Below are positions 47,881 through 59,800 of a stretch of 64,000 bases of DNA, piece by piece. The notes below the pieces were generated by a model. The model had not been told where the DNA came from. It saw nothing but the letters and a program-made list of their open reading frames with translations, and did no database searches. This DNA comes from Smittium mucronatum (lineage: Eukaryota > Kickxellomycota > Harpellomycetes > Harpellales > Legeriomycetaceae), in contig LSSL01000479.1 of the NCBI GenBank assembly GCA_001953115.1, positions 1 through 64,000 on the forward strand, read 5' to 3'. Each line of letters opens with the position of its first letter. Position 1 is the first letter of the stretch. A program made the translations under genes and the position numbers.

Positions 47881-49565
47881 CGTACTCGTTGCGAATAATT
47901 CCACATTTTGGGTACCATTCTCTAATCATATCGCTTTGTATGCGCGATTGGATAAATCCCAATCATGTTGCGCTCTAAACCAATATGAGGCGTCTGCAGG
48001 GGTGATTACTGATGGTTTATATGTCACTTGAAAGCAATTTTTTGTCCTGAAGAAGTTTTCATGAATCCTTTATGAAATCTCTGGTGGATTTGGGGAGGTA
48101 ATTCCCCCAAACTTCCTCAAATATAACAAAGTGGTATTATTGTCGGAATAAATTAGCACCGAGTGTCAACAGTACTTCGGAGCTTGATAGAATCCAATAC
48201 CTTCAGTAACTCTTTTTTTTTATGTGCGTCGAAGTCTGTGCAGGTTTCCACAAGCTTGAATATGAACGGGACCCCAAAATTATCTCCCATCTCATGTCTC
48301 TGGTATCTACAAATACCTTCAACTCTGGATTTTTAGGTAGAATCGATTGTTTATTTCATATTGTTAGCTAATTCTTCCAAAATAATAGGTTCTACATAGC
48401 AGGTTTAGTAAGTACCACTGTTGACGTCCGAGATTTCTCCTTCGGTAGATAGTGATTCTTCAAATCTATAAGTCTTCTCATTTAAGGATTATAGGTAGAA
48501 GAGCCACGTAACTTTCTTTTACTTTCTATATGAAGCTGGCCAGACATCTCAACTTTATCTGACCAGCTTTCAAGATTTTTGAAGCATCCCTTTTGAGGTC
48601 TCTGGATTTGGATGAAGGGGTCTTGGGTTTCATATCCCTTGTTTTGATGAACATTTTGAGATGAGAATGCGAATGAGATGGAATGGTTATATATTTCTCC
48701 GTGTTGATTTTGTATTCTAGTTCCACTAGTTTTGAATAAATCCGATTCAAATATTCTGCACATTTTTTCTTCGATTCTCCAATTATTAGAAAATCTTCCA
48801 AGTAAGCATAGACTCTTATAAAGTCCGTCCGTTCCCATGTCATTATTAGGTACAGAACCTTGGTGAAAGTGTGCAGAATTGGAGTAAAACCAAACTTGAG
48901 GACTCTGAAGTGTTATTCCTGATCATTTCGATAGAATCTCAAATATTTCTGGCATTACTTGTGGATTAGTATGTGCATGAACTCATTTTTGAGGTCCAAA
49001 TACTAAATTTATTCTTTTCTCCTTATATGGCAACGTATAAATTTCAGAGATTTAAACTTGAATTTCTTCTTTTCCACTTTTTTTAGACTTTTCAGGTCCA
49101 GAGCTGGTTAGAGCCTCCCGATCTTAAATGGAATTAATAAAATATTGTTGTAAAATCCTTGATCTCTGAGTCTTTTTTTCTTGATTGCATTCTTTGTCAA
49201 TAGCGGTGCTACTTCGTCTTTAAGTGCGGATCATGCTTCTGGGCCCATTAAACTTAGATTTCATTGTGTAATCATGGTTAGCTTCAGTCCTTAGGGGTGC
49301 TTTCGCACCACGTAGGGCATCTCCGTCTTCTTCATTGAAACTTTCAAATAATTTTATTTTTCAAGTAAATCTTGGACTCCCATATGCCGTCTAAGAGGCC
49401 CTGTACTACAAAAAGACGTTTTCTGTTTTCCTCGGAATCCGCGGTGTCTATTTTCGCATCTCTGAACGGTATTACGAAACCCTTCTCTGCAATCTTCTCG
49501 ACTCATTTTTTGTCCTAAAGCTTTTTCCAAGCCTGCTTGAACATACCGAGGCGGCCCCTTACCAA
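47881..49565 (-). pseudogene. DIRS reverse transcriptase and RNase H, degenerate
   Basis: Blocks in order on the minus strand: VRGRLGMFKQAWKKL (49518-49562) and EKIAEKGFVIPFRD, the DIRS RT start; VAPLLTKNAIKK, then GFYNNILLIPFKIGRL and PALDLKSL (49090-49220); DLKNEFMHILIHP (48963-49004); YHFRVLKFGFTPILHTFTKV (about 48860-48920); RVYAYLEDFLIIGESKKKCA (from about 48818), the catalytic YxDD box with the first Asp changed to Glu; SDNNTTLLYLRKFGG (48100-48165) of RNase H; PADASYWFRAQHDWDLSNRA (47935-48003), matching PADALSR...DW-L; and NVELFAT (47884-47905). A G12 run at 49566-49577 marks the upstream edge. Stops and shifts lie between most blocks. Confidence 0.8.
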
Positions 49566-49579
49566 GGGGGGGGGGGGTG

Positions 49580-50440
49580 GACAGTTTCTATTGAAACTTC
49601 CTTCCTTGATCTCAGCCCCTCCCGCGAAAATTTTCTTGTTTCGGGTGATTTTAAGACGCTGAAACTACAACTTTAGCTTCAAGGTCATGTCACAGAAAAT
49701 AATTGCTGTTGATAATTTCTTATTATCCTTTCTGTCTCCACCCGTCAAAGGAATTTCGGATTCTGGAGATTTTCTCCTGTTTCTTGAAGGCCAAAAGCAA
49801 ATCAATTTTTTTTGATCAATATGATGTTTCACTTATGATTCTACTAGATAAACTGATTTTACTAGCAGATTCATTCCCCTATTAAGGTTTTCTATGCTAC
49901 ATTAAGTTATGGAAGAAGCGATGCCAGGCAATAGGGCTCTCATCGTACTCGCAAATAGTATGTGTAATCTACTATCAATAAACCAGAGGTTTTCTGGATT
50001 ATTTGTTGCACTTTAGATCAATCAGCCTAGTATATTTTGCTAACGCAGCTTTTATCCCGTGTAATGCAGTATCCACCTTTATCACTGCCTTTGAATCCGA
50101 ATAGTTCGGTAGCGGCAACTGATGTTTTGTGAAAATGCTTCTTTGGCACGAGTATATCGCATCCTTTTTTTTCTTCCTTCTATAGAGTGGGAAAGTGATC
50201 CTCTTCGATTAAAGGGGCAGCTTCGATAAGCTCTGGGTAGACCTGAAGATCTGTTTCTGTAGTTTTTTTTGTTTACGATTGGTCCTCTTCCAGAGATGGA
50301 AGTATTTTTCTCGAGATAACTGTTTTATCTTTGCAGTGATTTAATTTAGCTTTGCCCCAGTTTCTTGAGTCATCCTTTTGTTTAAAATTTTTTGGATTAT
50401 AAAGAAAATCCCTTTCTAAGCTGCTAGAGCACCTTTGCAA
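49580..50440 (-). pseudogene. Gag-like region of the DIRS element, degenerate
   Basis: Located between the right terminal repeat and the RT, where DIRS elements encode Gag. Pieces such as KVDTALHGIKAALAKYTRLI (about 50025-50085) and LHILFASTMRALLPGIASSI (about 49910-49970) are protein-like and helical. They are joined only by skipping stops. No zinc knuckle was found. Assignment rests mainly on position. Confidence 0.45.
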
Positions 50441-50461
50441 AACAAAAATATTATAAGGGTG

Positions 50462-50603
50462 ACATATTCGGATCTTTTGACGAATACTCCAAAAAAAAAA
50501 ATTATTATCACTTATTTTTTAAAAAAAATTTAATTGGTTTTTGAAATTTCCATTGTGTTATTAAATAAAAGATGCTAATACTTAATATTAACACCCCCTG
50601 AAG
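50462..50603 (-). repeat. Right inverted terminal repeat of the DIRS-like element
   Basis: Inverted partner of 46315-46451. The outer end is near ACACCCCCTGAAG (50591-50603). The divergence between the two arms suggests an old insertion. Confidence 0.75.
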
Positions 50604-51441
50604 CTTAATTATATACAATTAGAGATTTATCAATTAATATATATTATTGTAGTAAATTTGAAACTTGAAATGTGTTAATTTAGGTTTTTTTTGGGCAATA
50701 ATACCTTTTTTTGCTTACAAAAAAATTCTGTGGTGATTTTCTTTGAATTTATTGATGTTGAAGCTCATTTCATAAAAGTAAGCTCACCTTTTTTCATGAT
50801 TAAAAATGATTTTCTCAGTTTCTATAGATATTGGAAATTATTATGGCCTTAATTATTAAAGAAAAGAATTCAGAAAATTTCTAACATATTTAACCAATTT
50901 TTAGAGATTCCTTTTCAAATTTACTCGATAACTTATTTTTTTACATTCATTTTTATATCTCAATAGCTCTTAACATCTTTGGGGACGAATTGGTTGTAAA
51001 TTATCTAGATTTAAAGGTTAATTAATGTGATTATCCCACCTATTCTATTTGAACATCACCCACGACTATCTTAATGTGTTCATATTATTGAAAATTGCTA
51101 TTCCGATGAGTATGAGCCAGCAATTAGAATCAGATACTCAAACTACTATAATAGGATAATCATGAACATTTTTTTATGTGACATCCATATTTTGTTCTCG
51201 AATTTTCAAGATGTTTTAATAAGGGGTTCCTTAGTCAAAAATAACTGTATTTTACCTATATATATATATGAAAAAATGGTAATAAATTTTTTTTTACAAT
51301 TTTATAAATACCTTGATTTATTTTTTAAAAGAAAATATATATATTGACATGTTTAATTTCATATTATCAATAGTTTTTTTGAAAATTATTGTTTTTATTT
51401 GATTATTTTCATGTACACTGCAAATTTGATTAGAATAAAAT
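50604..51441. other. AT-rich, nothing recognised
   Basis: Background composition resumes right after the terminal repeat. A 61-codon plus-strand frame (51162-51347) is chance-like. Confidence 0.45.
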
Positions 51442-51699
51442 TCAAAAAAATCGATTTTGAATATTCCACAATATTTTCGAGCCTCTTTCGTGTGTATTTA
51501 ATACAATATTTTTTTGTTCAGATGACATATCTACTATAAAATAACCCTCTGAATGCTCATTAACTTTATATATTTGCTTGGCTTGGTCTTTATATATATA
51601 TAACCGATCCATAGCAAAAAAAGGACTCTTCTCCTTGTTTATCAGAGCAAAAATGCTACCATATACTTTTTTAGAATTCTTTGAGCGCTGATCACTCAT
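51442..51699 (-). CDS. Hypothetical protein, 85 aa
   Basis: An intact ATG-to-TGA frame with no broken motif. It is visibly richer in GC and in charged residues than the flanks. It begins MSDQRSKNSKKVYGSIFALI, has a central MDRLYIYKDQAKQIYKVNEH, and ends ILWNIQNRFF. No signal peptide, membrane segment or known domain is visible. On the coding strand a GGGA followed by an A/T-rich stretch precedes the ATG by about 15-20 bases; short G- or C-triplet motifs upstream of starts are known in microsporidia, but one instance proves nothing. A frame of this length can occur by chance a few times per window, so it may be spurious or a fragment. Confidence 0.35.
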   Translation of the reverse strand: MSDQRSKNSKKVYGSIFALINKEKSPFFAMDRLYIYKDQAKQIYKVNEHSEGYFIVDMSSEQKNIVLNTHERGSKILWNIQNRFF

Positions 51700-54282
51700 A
51701 TTTTAAAAAAAAATCCCATCCTTTATACAGGCAAGTTATTAAGCTTCTTGAGGTTTGATTTCAGTTTTTATGGGTGATTTTTAACACATTAAAAATTCTC
51801 AGTATAAAGATAGCTATAGAATTCTCATTTTTTATATTATTCGAAAAAAATTTTGATAATTTCCTTATTAATAATAGATTAATTTTCAAATAAAGAAAGA
51901 AATAAATTGAACTCGAAGATAATCTGTAATTAATGTGAATGTGATTAAGTTTTCTGTTGATAATATTGTGTAAATTTTAATTTCTATAGTATTTTTTAAT
52001 TGAGTATGAAAATAACCAACTTTTCATATTATTCAATATTTTTTAAAGATGAATTTTTAAAAACTATTTAATGAAAAAATGGCTTTTTATTATTATAGAA
52101 AGTTTTTTGAAACAGTTTTGAAACATTTTTTTTAAATTAGAGTCATTTTATTGTTATAATGCCTATTTAATATGAAATTTTAATTAAATAATATTTTTCT
52201 TTGTAAAATAGTGGTAAAATTGTCTAATTTTTTTTAGTCGTATAATTTTTATTCGATTAAAAACATTAATTAATTTTACATAGAATCATTTTTACATTCT
52301 ATTATAACTTATTTTATAATAAAAATTTATATGCTACGTATATTATTAGAACTTCAGCGTGTATAAAATACTTTTTTTATGCCTAAATTTTTTTAAAATA
52401 TTGATGGAATTACCCATATAGCGACTGAATAAAATATTTCAGATTTATTGAGACTTGTAATTTTAAAATTCTCGGAATTTTTTATTTTCTTGTACTCAAA
52501 AATGTTATATGTCACAAAGTCCTGAAGTTAGTTCAATTTTATCCAAAAAAAAAATCAATAAACACAAAAAGTTTTTAATTTTTTTCTACTGAGAATAGCT
52601 CTTTAGATTTAAAATTATTTGATAAAATATCATGAAAATTTTCTAGATATTACAAGAAATTTCTCCGATTATAATTGGATTTACTGAGGATTATTTTGCT
52701 TATACAGCTAAATAGTGAGAGAAAAGTATAAAAAATCACTTTTTTTATTTTATTTGAATATTTTCATTTCCATTTCCTGCGTTTTTTGTTTTCTGCTCTT
52801 TCTGATTTACCCCTATCCTTTTCTTTCTACATACAAAATAAAATAAAAACCTCAGGTTAATTTGGTAACAAAACAAAACTAAAATATATGATTTTTTACG
52901 AAAAAAAGTTCATTTTAACACATTATCTCGTAGATTAATTTTTATTATCCGAGGCTAAATTATATATATATATCCTTAATTTTTATACCTAATGCACAAT
53001 TTAATTATAAAATCTCTTAATCAATCTGTAAATTTTATCTAATTAAATTCTAAATTTTCCCTTATTTTACATGATTTTGGTTTTTTTTTTTAATTTTTAT
53101 ATGAATTTTTATATAATTGTAATAAAAAATTCCTGAAATTGGAAAAAAAAAATTTATTTAATAAACTAACAGACAGATGGAATTTAAAATTTAGTTTCAA
53201 TTAGCTTATTAATTTGGAAAAAATAAAGTAGTAATTATTTTATATGCATAAAAAATTTCTTAGATTATTTGAAATATGGAATATCTGTTCAACCGTAACT
53301 TTATTATCCTCAATTTAGAAATTATTCCGATTTAATATCAACTTAACTAGATTTGCTAGATTTTTTTAATTTTCAAATAAATTACAAAATAAATTATTTT
53401 AAATATTGTTTGGTTTTTTGTTTTTTTAACGAAAAGAGAATATTTCGCTTATTTTTTTAATTTTTCCCCTCGCTTTTTTTTCTACCAAAAATCCTAATTT
53501 AAAATGCTGATCAGTATTAATTTTTTGAAAATATTTTACATGATAGACTTGTTTTATATTTATAGATTAAAACAATGCAGAATAATTACAATGTGCTATT
53601 ATATTAAAAAATACTGTTAGTAAAAAAATAAAAATTTGGATTTTTTTATAATCACTATAGCTATGATAAAAATTTTAATCAATTATTTTTTATGTATTGA
53701 ATACCATAATTAGTTAGCTCCAAATCTAAAACTATACAATATGATTTAGTTTCATCTGCTTAAGTATGAAAATAAAAATTATTGCTTCATAATTATTACA
53801 TTTAGTTTTATAATATTTCGATATCTATGATTCTGTTTTTTTTTTTCAAAATATGCGCTTCATATTTTAAGATTTTTCACAGGAAAAATATGATTTTTTT
53901 TAATGTTGATTTTAATTTTTTATTGATATATTGAATATATCAAGAAAATTTTTAAAACTCGAAACTAATAAATCAAATCACTCAAACCACTTATCTCTAC
54001 GTTACAAGTGATTTTTATAAAATTAAAACGAATCAGATAGTCACCTTTGACGTTTTATATTCTATATTACAAAAATTTTAAAATTATCTAAAATTTTATC
54101 TCGATATTAATAAAATATAAAAAAAATTATTTCAGGTAAAATTTCTTATTTAATTTAGGATTATAATTATTTAATTTATACTATAAATTTTTACAAAAAT
54201 GAACTCAAGATTTTAATCTGTTGAAAAAGGGTGTAGATTTTTATCAAAAAATTTTAGTTAGGAATGATTCAGCGTTATATGA
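51700..54282. other. AT-rich, nothing recognised
   Basis: No gene, repeat pair or RNA was seen. Confidence 0.45.
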
Positions 54283-54609
54283 TATGGACTAAATGAGACC
54301 CGTTCAAATTATATCTCTTTACTGAGGATATTAAAAACACAAATTTGTGTTTAAGAATATCAATTTGATATAATACTTGATCCCTTAAGTCAGTTCATTT
54401 TGTTTTCAATACACATTCCAAAAAATATTAAAGAATAATCAGGGGAAAAAACCGATGTTTTGTATGGATGTGAATATATATTGAAATATTTGTTAGTTTT
54501 TTATGATTATTTGAAGAAATAAAATTTTAGATATCATCTAAAAACTATTTAAAAATAAATGAAAACCCGTTGAAAAAACATAATTTATAGGCCACTTGAA
54601 CCTATATAA
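54283..54609 (+). pseudogene. Coherent frame with repeated in-frame stops
   Basis: A single frame of 108 codons runs without shift through five TAA and one TGA. Its pieces are protein-like: YGLNETRSNYISLLRILKTQ, EYQFDIILDPLSQFILFSIH and SGEKTDVLYGCEYILKYLLV. There is no ATG at the head and no recognised family. It is either a gene dead by point mutations or a lucky stretch. Confidence 0.22.
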
Positions 54610-56288
54610 TAATCTCAAAAATCATTCGTTTATTATATACTATAATTATTTCTATATCTGTATCATTATCTTTATGAATTTTTTTTATTATTTTTTTGTG
54701 GTTCCTGGATTTTTTTTGATATCTACTAAAGTACTAAAGTACAACTAGAGATTTTTTTTATCTGGAGTTATAAATTTTATTTCATTCCAAATATATTTAA
54801 TTTCTCTTATTCTGGTTTATTCCTTCAATTATTATTAATTTAATTCTTATAGTTTTCTTTATTTTTATTAAAATTTAGTTTCTTTATTATTAAAATATTT
54901 TTTTAATCTGTTTTTTGAAAATAATAATGACTAAAAAAAATAAGTTAGCACGAAATAGATAAGTTTTTATTCTCACAAAATATATTTTTTTGAGAGTAAT
55001 AAGTTATTAATATACAAGCCAAGATTTTCTGTTTTGAAGAAAAATCTTTATTCAAGATATATGCATTATTTTGACTTATACTCGAATAAATTTTTAACTC
55101 TACTACTGAAAAAAAATAATTAAACAATAAATCACTAGAAAAAACTTAATTAAAATATTCTAATTCTTTTAAATTTTCAAACTAAAAGGATAAATAATTC
55201 TTTCTTTATATTTATACTGACAATATTTATTAAGTAATGAAAGAAAAAAAATATTTATGTAATTAATGGTGTTTTATCTAACAAAAAAAAGGTATTTTTT
55301 ATATATCTAAATGAATTTTATGGTAAAAATTTCTCTAATCACTTAGTTTGACATCTCTTGATACAAATTGTAGGGTTTTACACTATTTATATTTCGTTCA
55401 ATAATTAATTTTATATAATTATATTATAAATTTATTGGGATTTTTTAAAAAAAAAATTATAAACTTTTAGATTTTTTCCAACCAATTAATAAATAAAAAT
55501 ATATATATATAATAAAAAAAAATAAAAAAAAATTTAAAGAAATTTTAATTGAAATAAGATCCAGTTTATTGTATAAAAGAAATATTAGATTCTATATAAT
55601 AGCTTTAGTTAAAAAAAGATATCTAAATAGATCGAAATATTAAATAATCTAATACAATTTAAGTTCTACTATTATTTTTTCTGGTATTTTTTTATCTAGC
55701 CTTTATATTGGGTTATTTTTAAAAAAATTATTTATTAAATTTTTGGAACATATGATGTTTATTTTCAAATAATTAAAAATATAAGGCTTTTATAAAAATA
55801 TTTAAATTTTAAATATAACTATAATTAAATATTAAGAAATCTAAATTTATTTCTACGATATATCAAAAAACAATTATAATAGAAATTTAAATTCTCAAAA
55901 TAAATAATAAAGTTAGAATTCCCTGTTATAAAAAGTATTAATATAGATAATAAACATATTTTAAAAAAAATTTGTTGATTTTTAGCTAAATCAAAAAACT
56001 TAAATTTTTATATTAAAAAGATTTTTCGAAAATCTAGACAATGATACAAGTAAAATAAAATGAAAATATTTTGCTTTTACGAAAAAAAGGTATCGATTGA
56101 TATAAAAATAGTCAAGTTAATCATTTACTAGATTAAAAAAGTTAATGGAAAAACTTTGTTTAAATATAGCAATTTCTAGACATATTCGCGGGCTAGAGGT
56201 TTGAAAATTAATTAAAAATTATCTGATAACTTGTATGAAAGGATTTTAACTTATTACTTTCAGAATATTCTGTATTTGAGGGGAAGGA
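54610..56288. other. AT-rich, nothing recognised
   Basis: No gene, repeat pair or RNA was seen. Base composition is among the most AT-rich of the window. Confidence 0.45.
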
Positions 56289-56877
56289 GGGGGGGGGGGN
56301 NNNNNNNNNNNNNNNNNNNNNNNNNNNNNNNNNNNNNNNNNNNNNNNNNNNNNNNNNNNNNNNNNNNNNNNNNNNNNNNNNNNNNNNNNNNNNNNNNNNN
56401 NNNNNNNNNNNNNNNNNNNNNNNNNNNNNNNNNNNNNNNNNNNNNNNNNNNNNNNNNNNNNNNNNNNNNNNNNNNNNNNNNNNNNNNNNNNNNNNNNNNN
56501 NNNNNNNNNNNNNNNNNNNNNNNNNNNNNNNNNNNNNNNNNNNNNNNNNNNNNNNNNNNNNNNNNNNNNNNNNNNNNNNNNNNNNNNNNNNNNNNNNNNN
56601 NNNNNNNNNNNNNNNNNNNNNNNNNNNNNNNNNNNNNNNNNNNNNNNNNNNNNNNNNNNNNNNNNNNNNNNNNNNNNNNNNNNNNNNNNNNNNNNNNNNN
56701 NNNNNNNNNNNNNNNNNNNNNNNNNNNNNNNNNNNNNNNNNNNNNNNNNNNNNNNNNNNNNNNNNNNNNNNNNNNNNNNNNNNNNNNNNNNNNNNNNNNN
56801 NNNNNNNNNNNNNNNNNNNNNNNNNNNNNNNNNNNNNNNNNNNNNNNNNNNNNNNNNNNNNNNNGGGGGGGGGGGGG
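56289..56877. other. Assembly gap (565 N) flanked by poly(G)
   Basis: G11 at 56289-56299, Ns at 56300-56864, then G13 at 56865-56877. Open frames drawn across it are artefacts. The gap probably marks a G-rich repeat that could not be assembled, or contig ends bearing a poly(G) sequencing artefact. Confidence 0.95.
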
Positions 56878-59800
56878 TAGATTGAGGCAATAAAAATATG
56901 ATTTTAATTTTATTTAAATTTAAATTAGGCCAATTTATCTAAAAATATTACTGCTCCAAAAATAAATCTTGAAATTCATAGATAATAAGAATTTTTTTTT
57001 CATAGTCTTTGATTAAATTTTTTTATTATCTTTATAAAATACCTAAAATTCAAAAAACATTTAGAAATCATTGAATATTATTTTTTTACAGATTTAAAGA
57101 TAATTATCAGATAAGTATTATTAATTTAAAGGAATATTATTATCAAAAATAAAAATTAAATACCAAAAATAAATTTGGTTAGTTGGAAATTTATATAAAT
57201 ATAAATAAAATAACTTTAGATTAAATTATTCTAAGATTATAATATTATTTTAACCAATGGTTAATATATATAGATAAATAAAATACTCATTCTCAACGAA
57301 ATAACTCAATAACTATATAGATATTAACCCAAAAAATTAACCAATGGATAAAATACAACTATTTTCATTAGTAGTTATATATAATATAAAATAACTCTCA
57401 AAATATTGCAAAAAAAAAAACAATGCGTAAATTATTAAAAAAAAAATGAAATAAAATTTACTGATCATGATTTTATGAGGCTATTTATTAGGGGTTTATT
57501 TTCAATAATATTTTTTAGGATGCTGTAATTATATCGATAAAAATCCTCAAATAAAAACATAAAAAATTGACAATTTATTTAATAAAATTAAATTAATTGA
57601 GCTTATAAATAATGAGTAAGCCTACCTCCCACCCCCCTTCATAATACAAAGATTTTTAAGAAACTGAATTTCAGTAACTCTTTTTATTTTAATTAAAAAA
57701 TGATATTTATTTATTTTGAGTGCACAACAGGCTTAATAAAAATTTAAAACTTTTTGATGTATCATTATAATTAAAAAAAATCAAATTTTTTCATATTTAA
57801 AAAAATTTATATCTATCAAGATAATAAAAAATAAAATAATGGGGGGTTGATTTGAAGCTTAAAACCTCCAAAAAATCATATTTAACAGATTTTTTTAAAT
57901 AAAAAACCTCTTTTTTCGAAAAATAAAACAATAATAAGGGTTGGATTTCCGCATTTTGCTTCGGAAATAAGAAATGATAATGAATACAAGATATTTATAT
58001 TATCTATGAATAAATTTTAATATTTTCCTAAATTGCAAAAAAAAATTATTCAATTGTATTTTTATAAAGATTTATTGGATGTGGTTAAACGTATGTATAT
58101 GGGATATATTCGCCTTAAAACATTAATTCATTCTTTTAGTATGTAATAAAACACCATTAATTTTTTTAATTTAATATTAAATTTATCAATAATGAAATAG
58201 AATATTTACCTCAAAGTAGTGAAAATGTTTGATTAACAACTTAAAAAAATCTATATTTATATTAAAAATTCTTTTAAAAAAATAATTAATAAATTTTTGG
58301 AGAAAGTGATTTTTAGAATTAATTGGGAGTAAAACTATGAAAAAATAGATAAAAATAAGATAATTTAATTAAATATTTTAATAAAAATTCAATCAGGAAG
58401 GAGCAAAAACAGCTGTATTGTTCTTAAAAGTTAGGATTTAGTATTAAAAAATTTTAATTAATATAAACCCTTCAAAATTTCATTTCATGTATTTGACACT
58501 CATTTCCCTTTTGATAATAAAAAAACTTTCATAATTAATTATTCTTATGACAATTCTAGAGTAAAATATGGGTCCAATATAAAAAATTTAGAAGTTTCTG
58601 TAGTTTTAACAATGAAAATACTATTTTTATTTATACTTTCCAAAAAAATTTCATTCATCTAAATTTTAAGAAGAGTAAAAAAAAACAGGATTAAATTAAA
58701 TTTTAAATAAAAATATACCATATTATGGTATAATAACAAAGATATTTAATAATAAAAAAGCTATGGAAAAAAATCCCCTCTATAAAACGTATTTCATGAA
58801 ATAAGGAAGCAATATACGCCAATAATGCTAGAATGAAGTTAATACATTCATATCAATTTTTTTCAAATTTTATACCAATTTAATCGATTTAAATATTCAA
58901 TTAATAAGGTAATAATAAAGAGATTGAATCCCTAACCAAGGACTAATATCAATAATAAATAAGATTTCACAATAAAAAAAATTGAGAAATTTAAGTTACT
59001 AACAAACAAGAATATTAATAAAAAAAATAATATTTAGAAAAGAAAATTTCAAAAAAAACTGATATATTTCAGATCGCCAAAAAAATCCGTTATATAATAG
59101 ATATAGAATTTTCGATAATAAGATTTTTGATATTGTTAGTAAAAATTTATTAAAGTATAATCTATATAAGAAAGAGGTAGAAGTAGTAAAAAAATAGAAA
59201 CTTTGATTACACAATAAAAGATATTCACAAAAATAATATTAATTCATAATTTAAGAACATTTAATAAAGGGATGTGTTGTTTAAAGCTATTTTTCATGAT
59301 TTTATTATGATAAAAGCAAAAAAAATATCATATCAACCCCCCCCCCCCAATTTATTTCTTTAATTTAAAATAATATATAAATATCTTTCAATTATTCTAA
59401 ATTACAAGAATATATCATTTAAGAGAAAATTTTTAACAAATAATAATCATGAAAACAGTTGAATTTCGAAAAAAAGGAATAATAATTATGGAAAACACCA
59501 ATTATTGATTTTATGTCAAATTTTCTAAAAAAGAAAAATAAATTCACAAAATTTTACAAAATTAAAAACCAAATCCAAAATAAGGATTCCTGATTGTATA
59601 TTTCAGGTAGAGAGATGTTATATTAGAAGGGGAACTTTTTTATAAAATAAAGTTTTTTTTAAGTTTTTGTAAATACGAATTCATTATTTCAAAAAATTAG
59701 GCATATTATATTAGTAAATAATGTTTCATCGAGTATATTAACCATCAAAATGGTTAATATATAGTATTTTTTAGCTCTATGCGAGAGATAAACAAATTAA

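Larger units (their letters stand above)
46315..50603 (-). mobile_element. DIRS-like tyrosine-recombinase retrotransposon, decayed
   Basis: About 4.3 kb with the full layout of a DIRS element read on the minus strand. A right inverted terminal repeat (50462-50603) is followed by Gag-like remnants, a reverse transcriptase with DIRS-type RNase H, a tyrosine-recombinase C-terminus, an internal complementary region and the left inverted repeat (46315-46451). DIRS elements copy through RNA and integrate by a tyrosine recombinase instead of an integrase. Every reading frame has stops or shifts. GC is markedly higher than in the flanks, which suggests a later arrival than the surrounding noise. Confidence 0.8.

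Noticed and set aside
48482..48838. 118-codon minus-strand frame overlapping the RT
   Set aside because: It is a shadow in another frame; the overlapping frame at 48526-48843 carries the RT catalytic motif.
56231..56893. 214- and 220-codon frames across the poly(G)-flanked gap
   Set aside because: Almost entirely N, with glycine or proline runs from the G tract.
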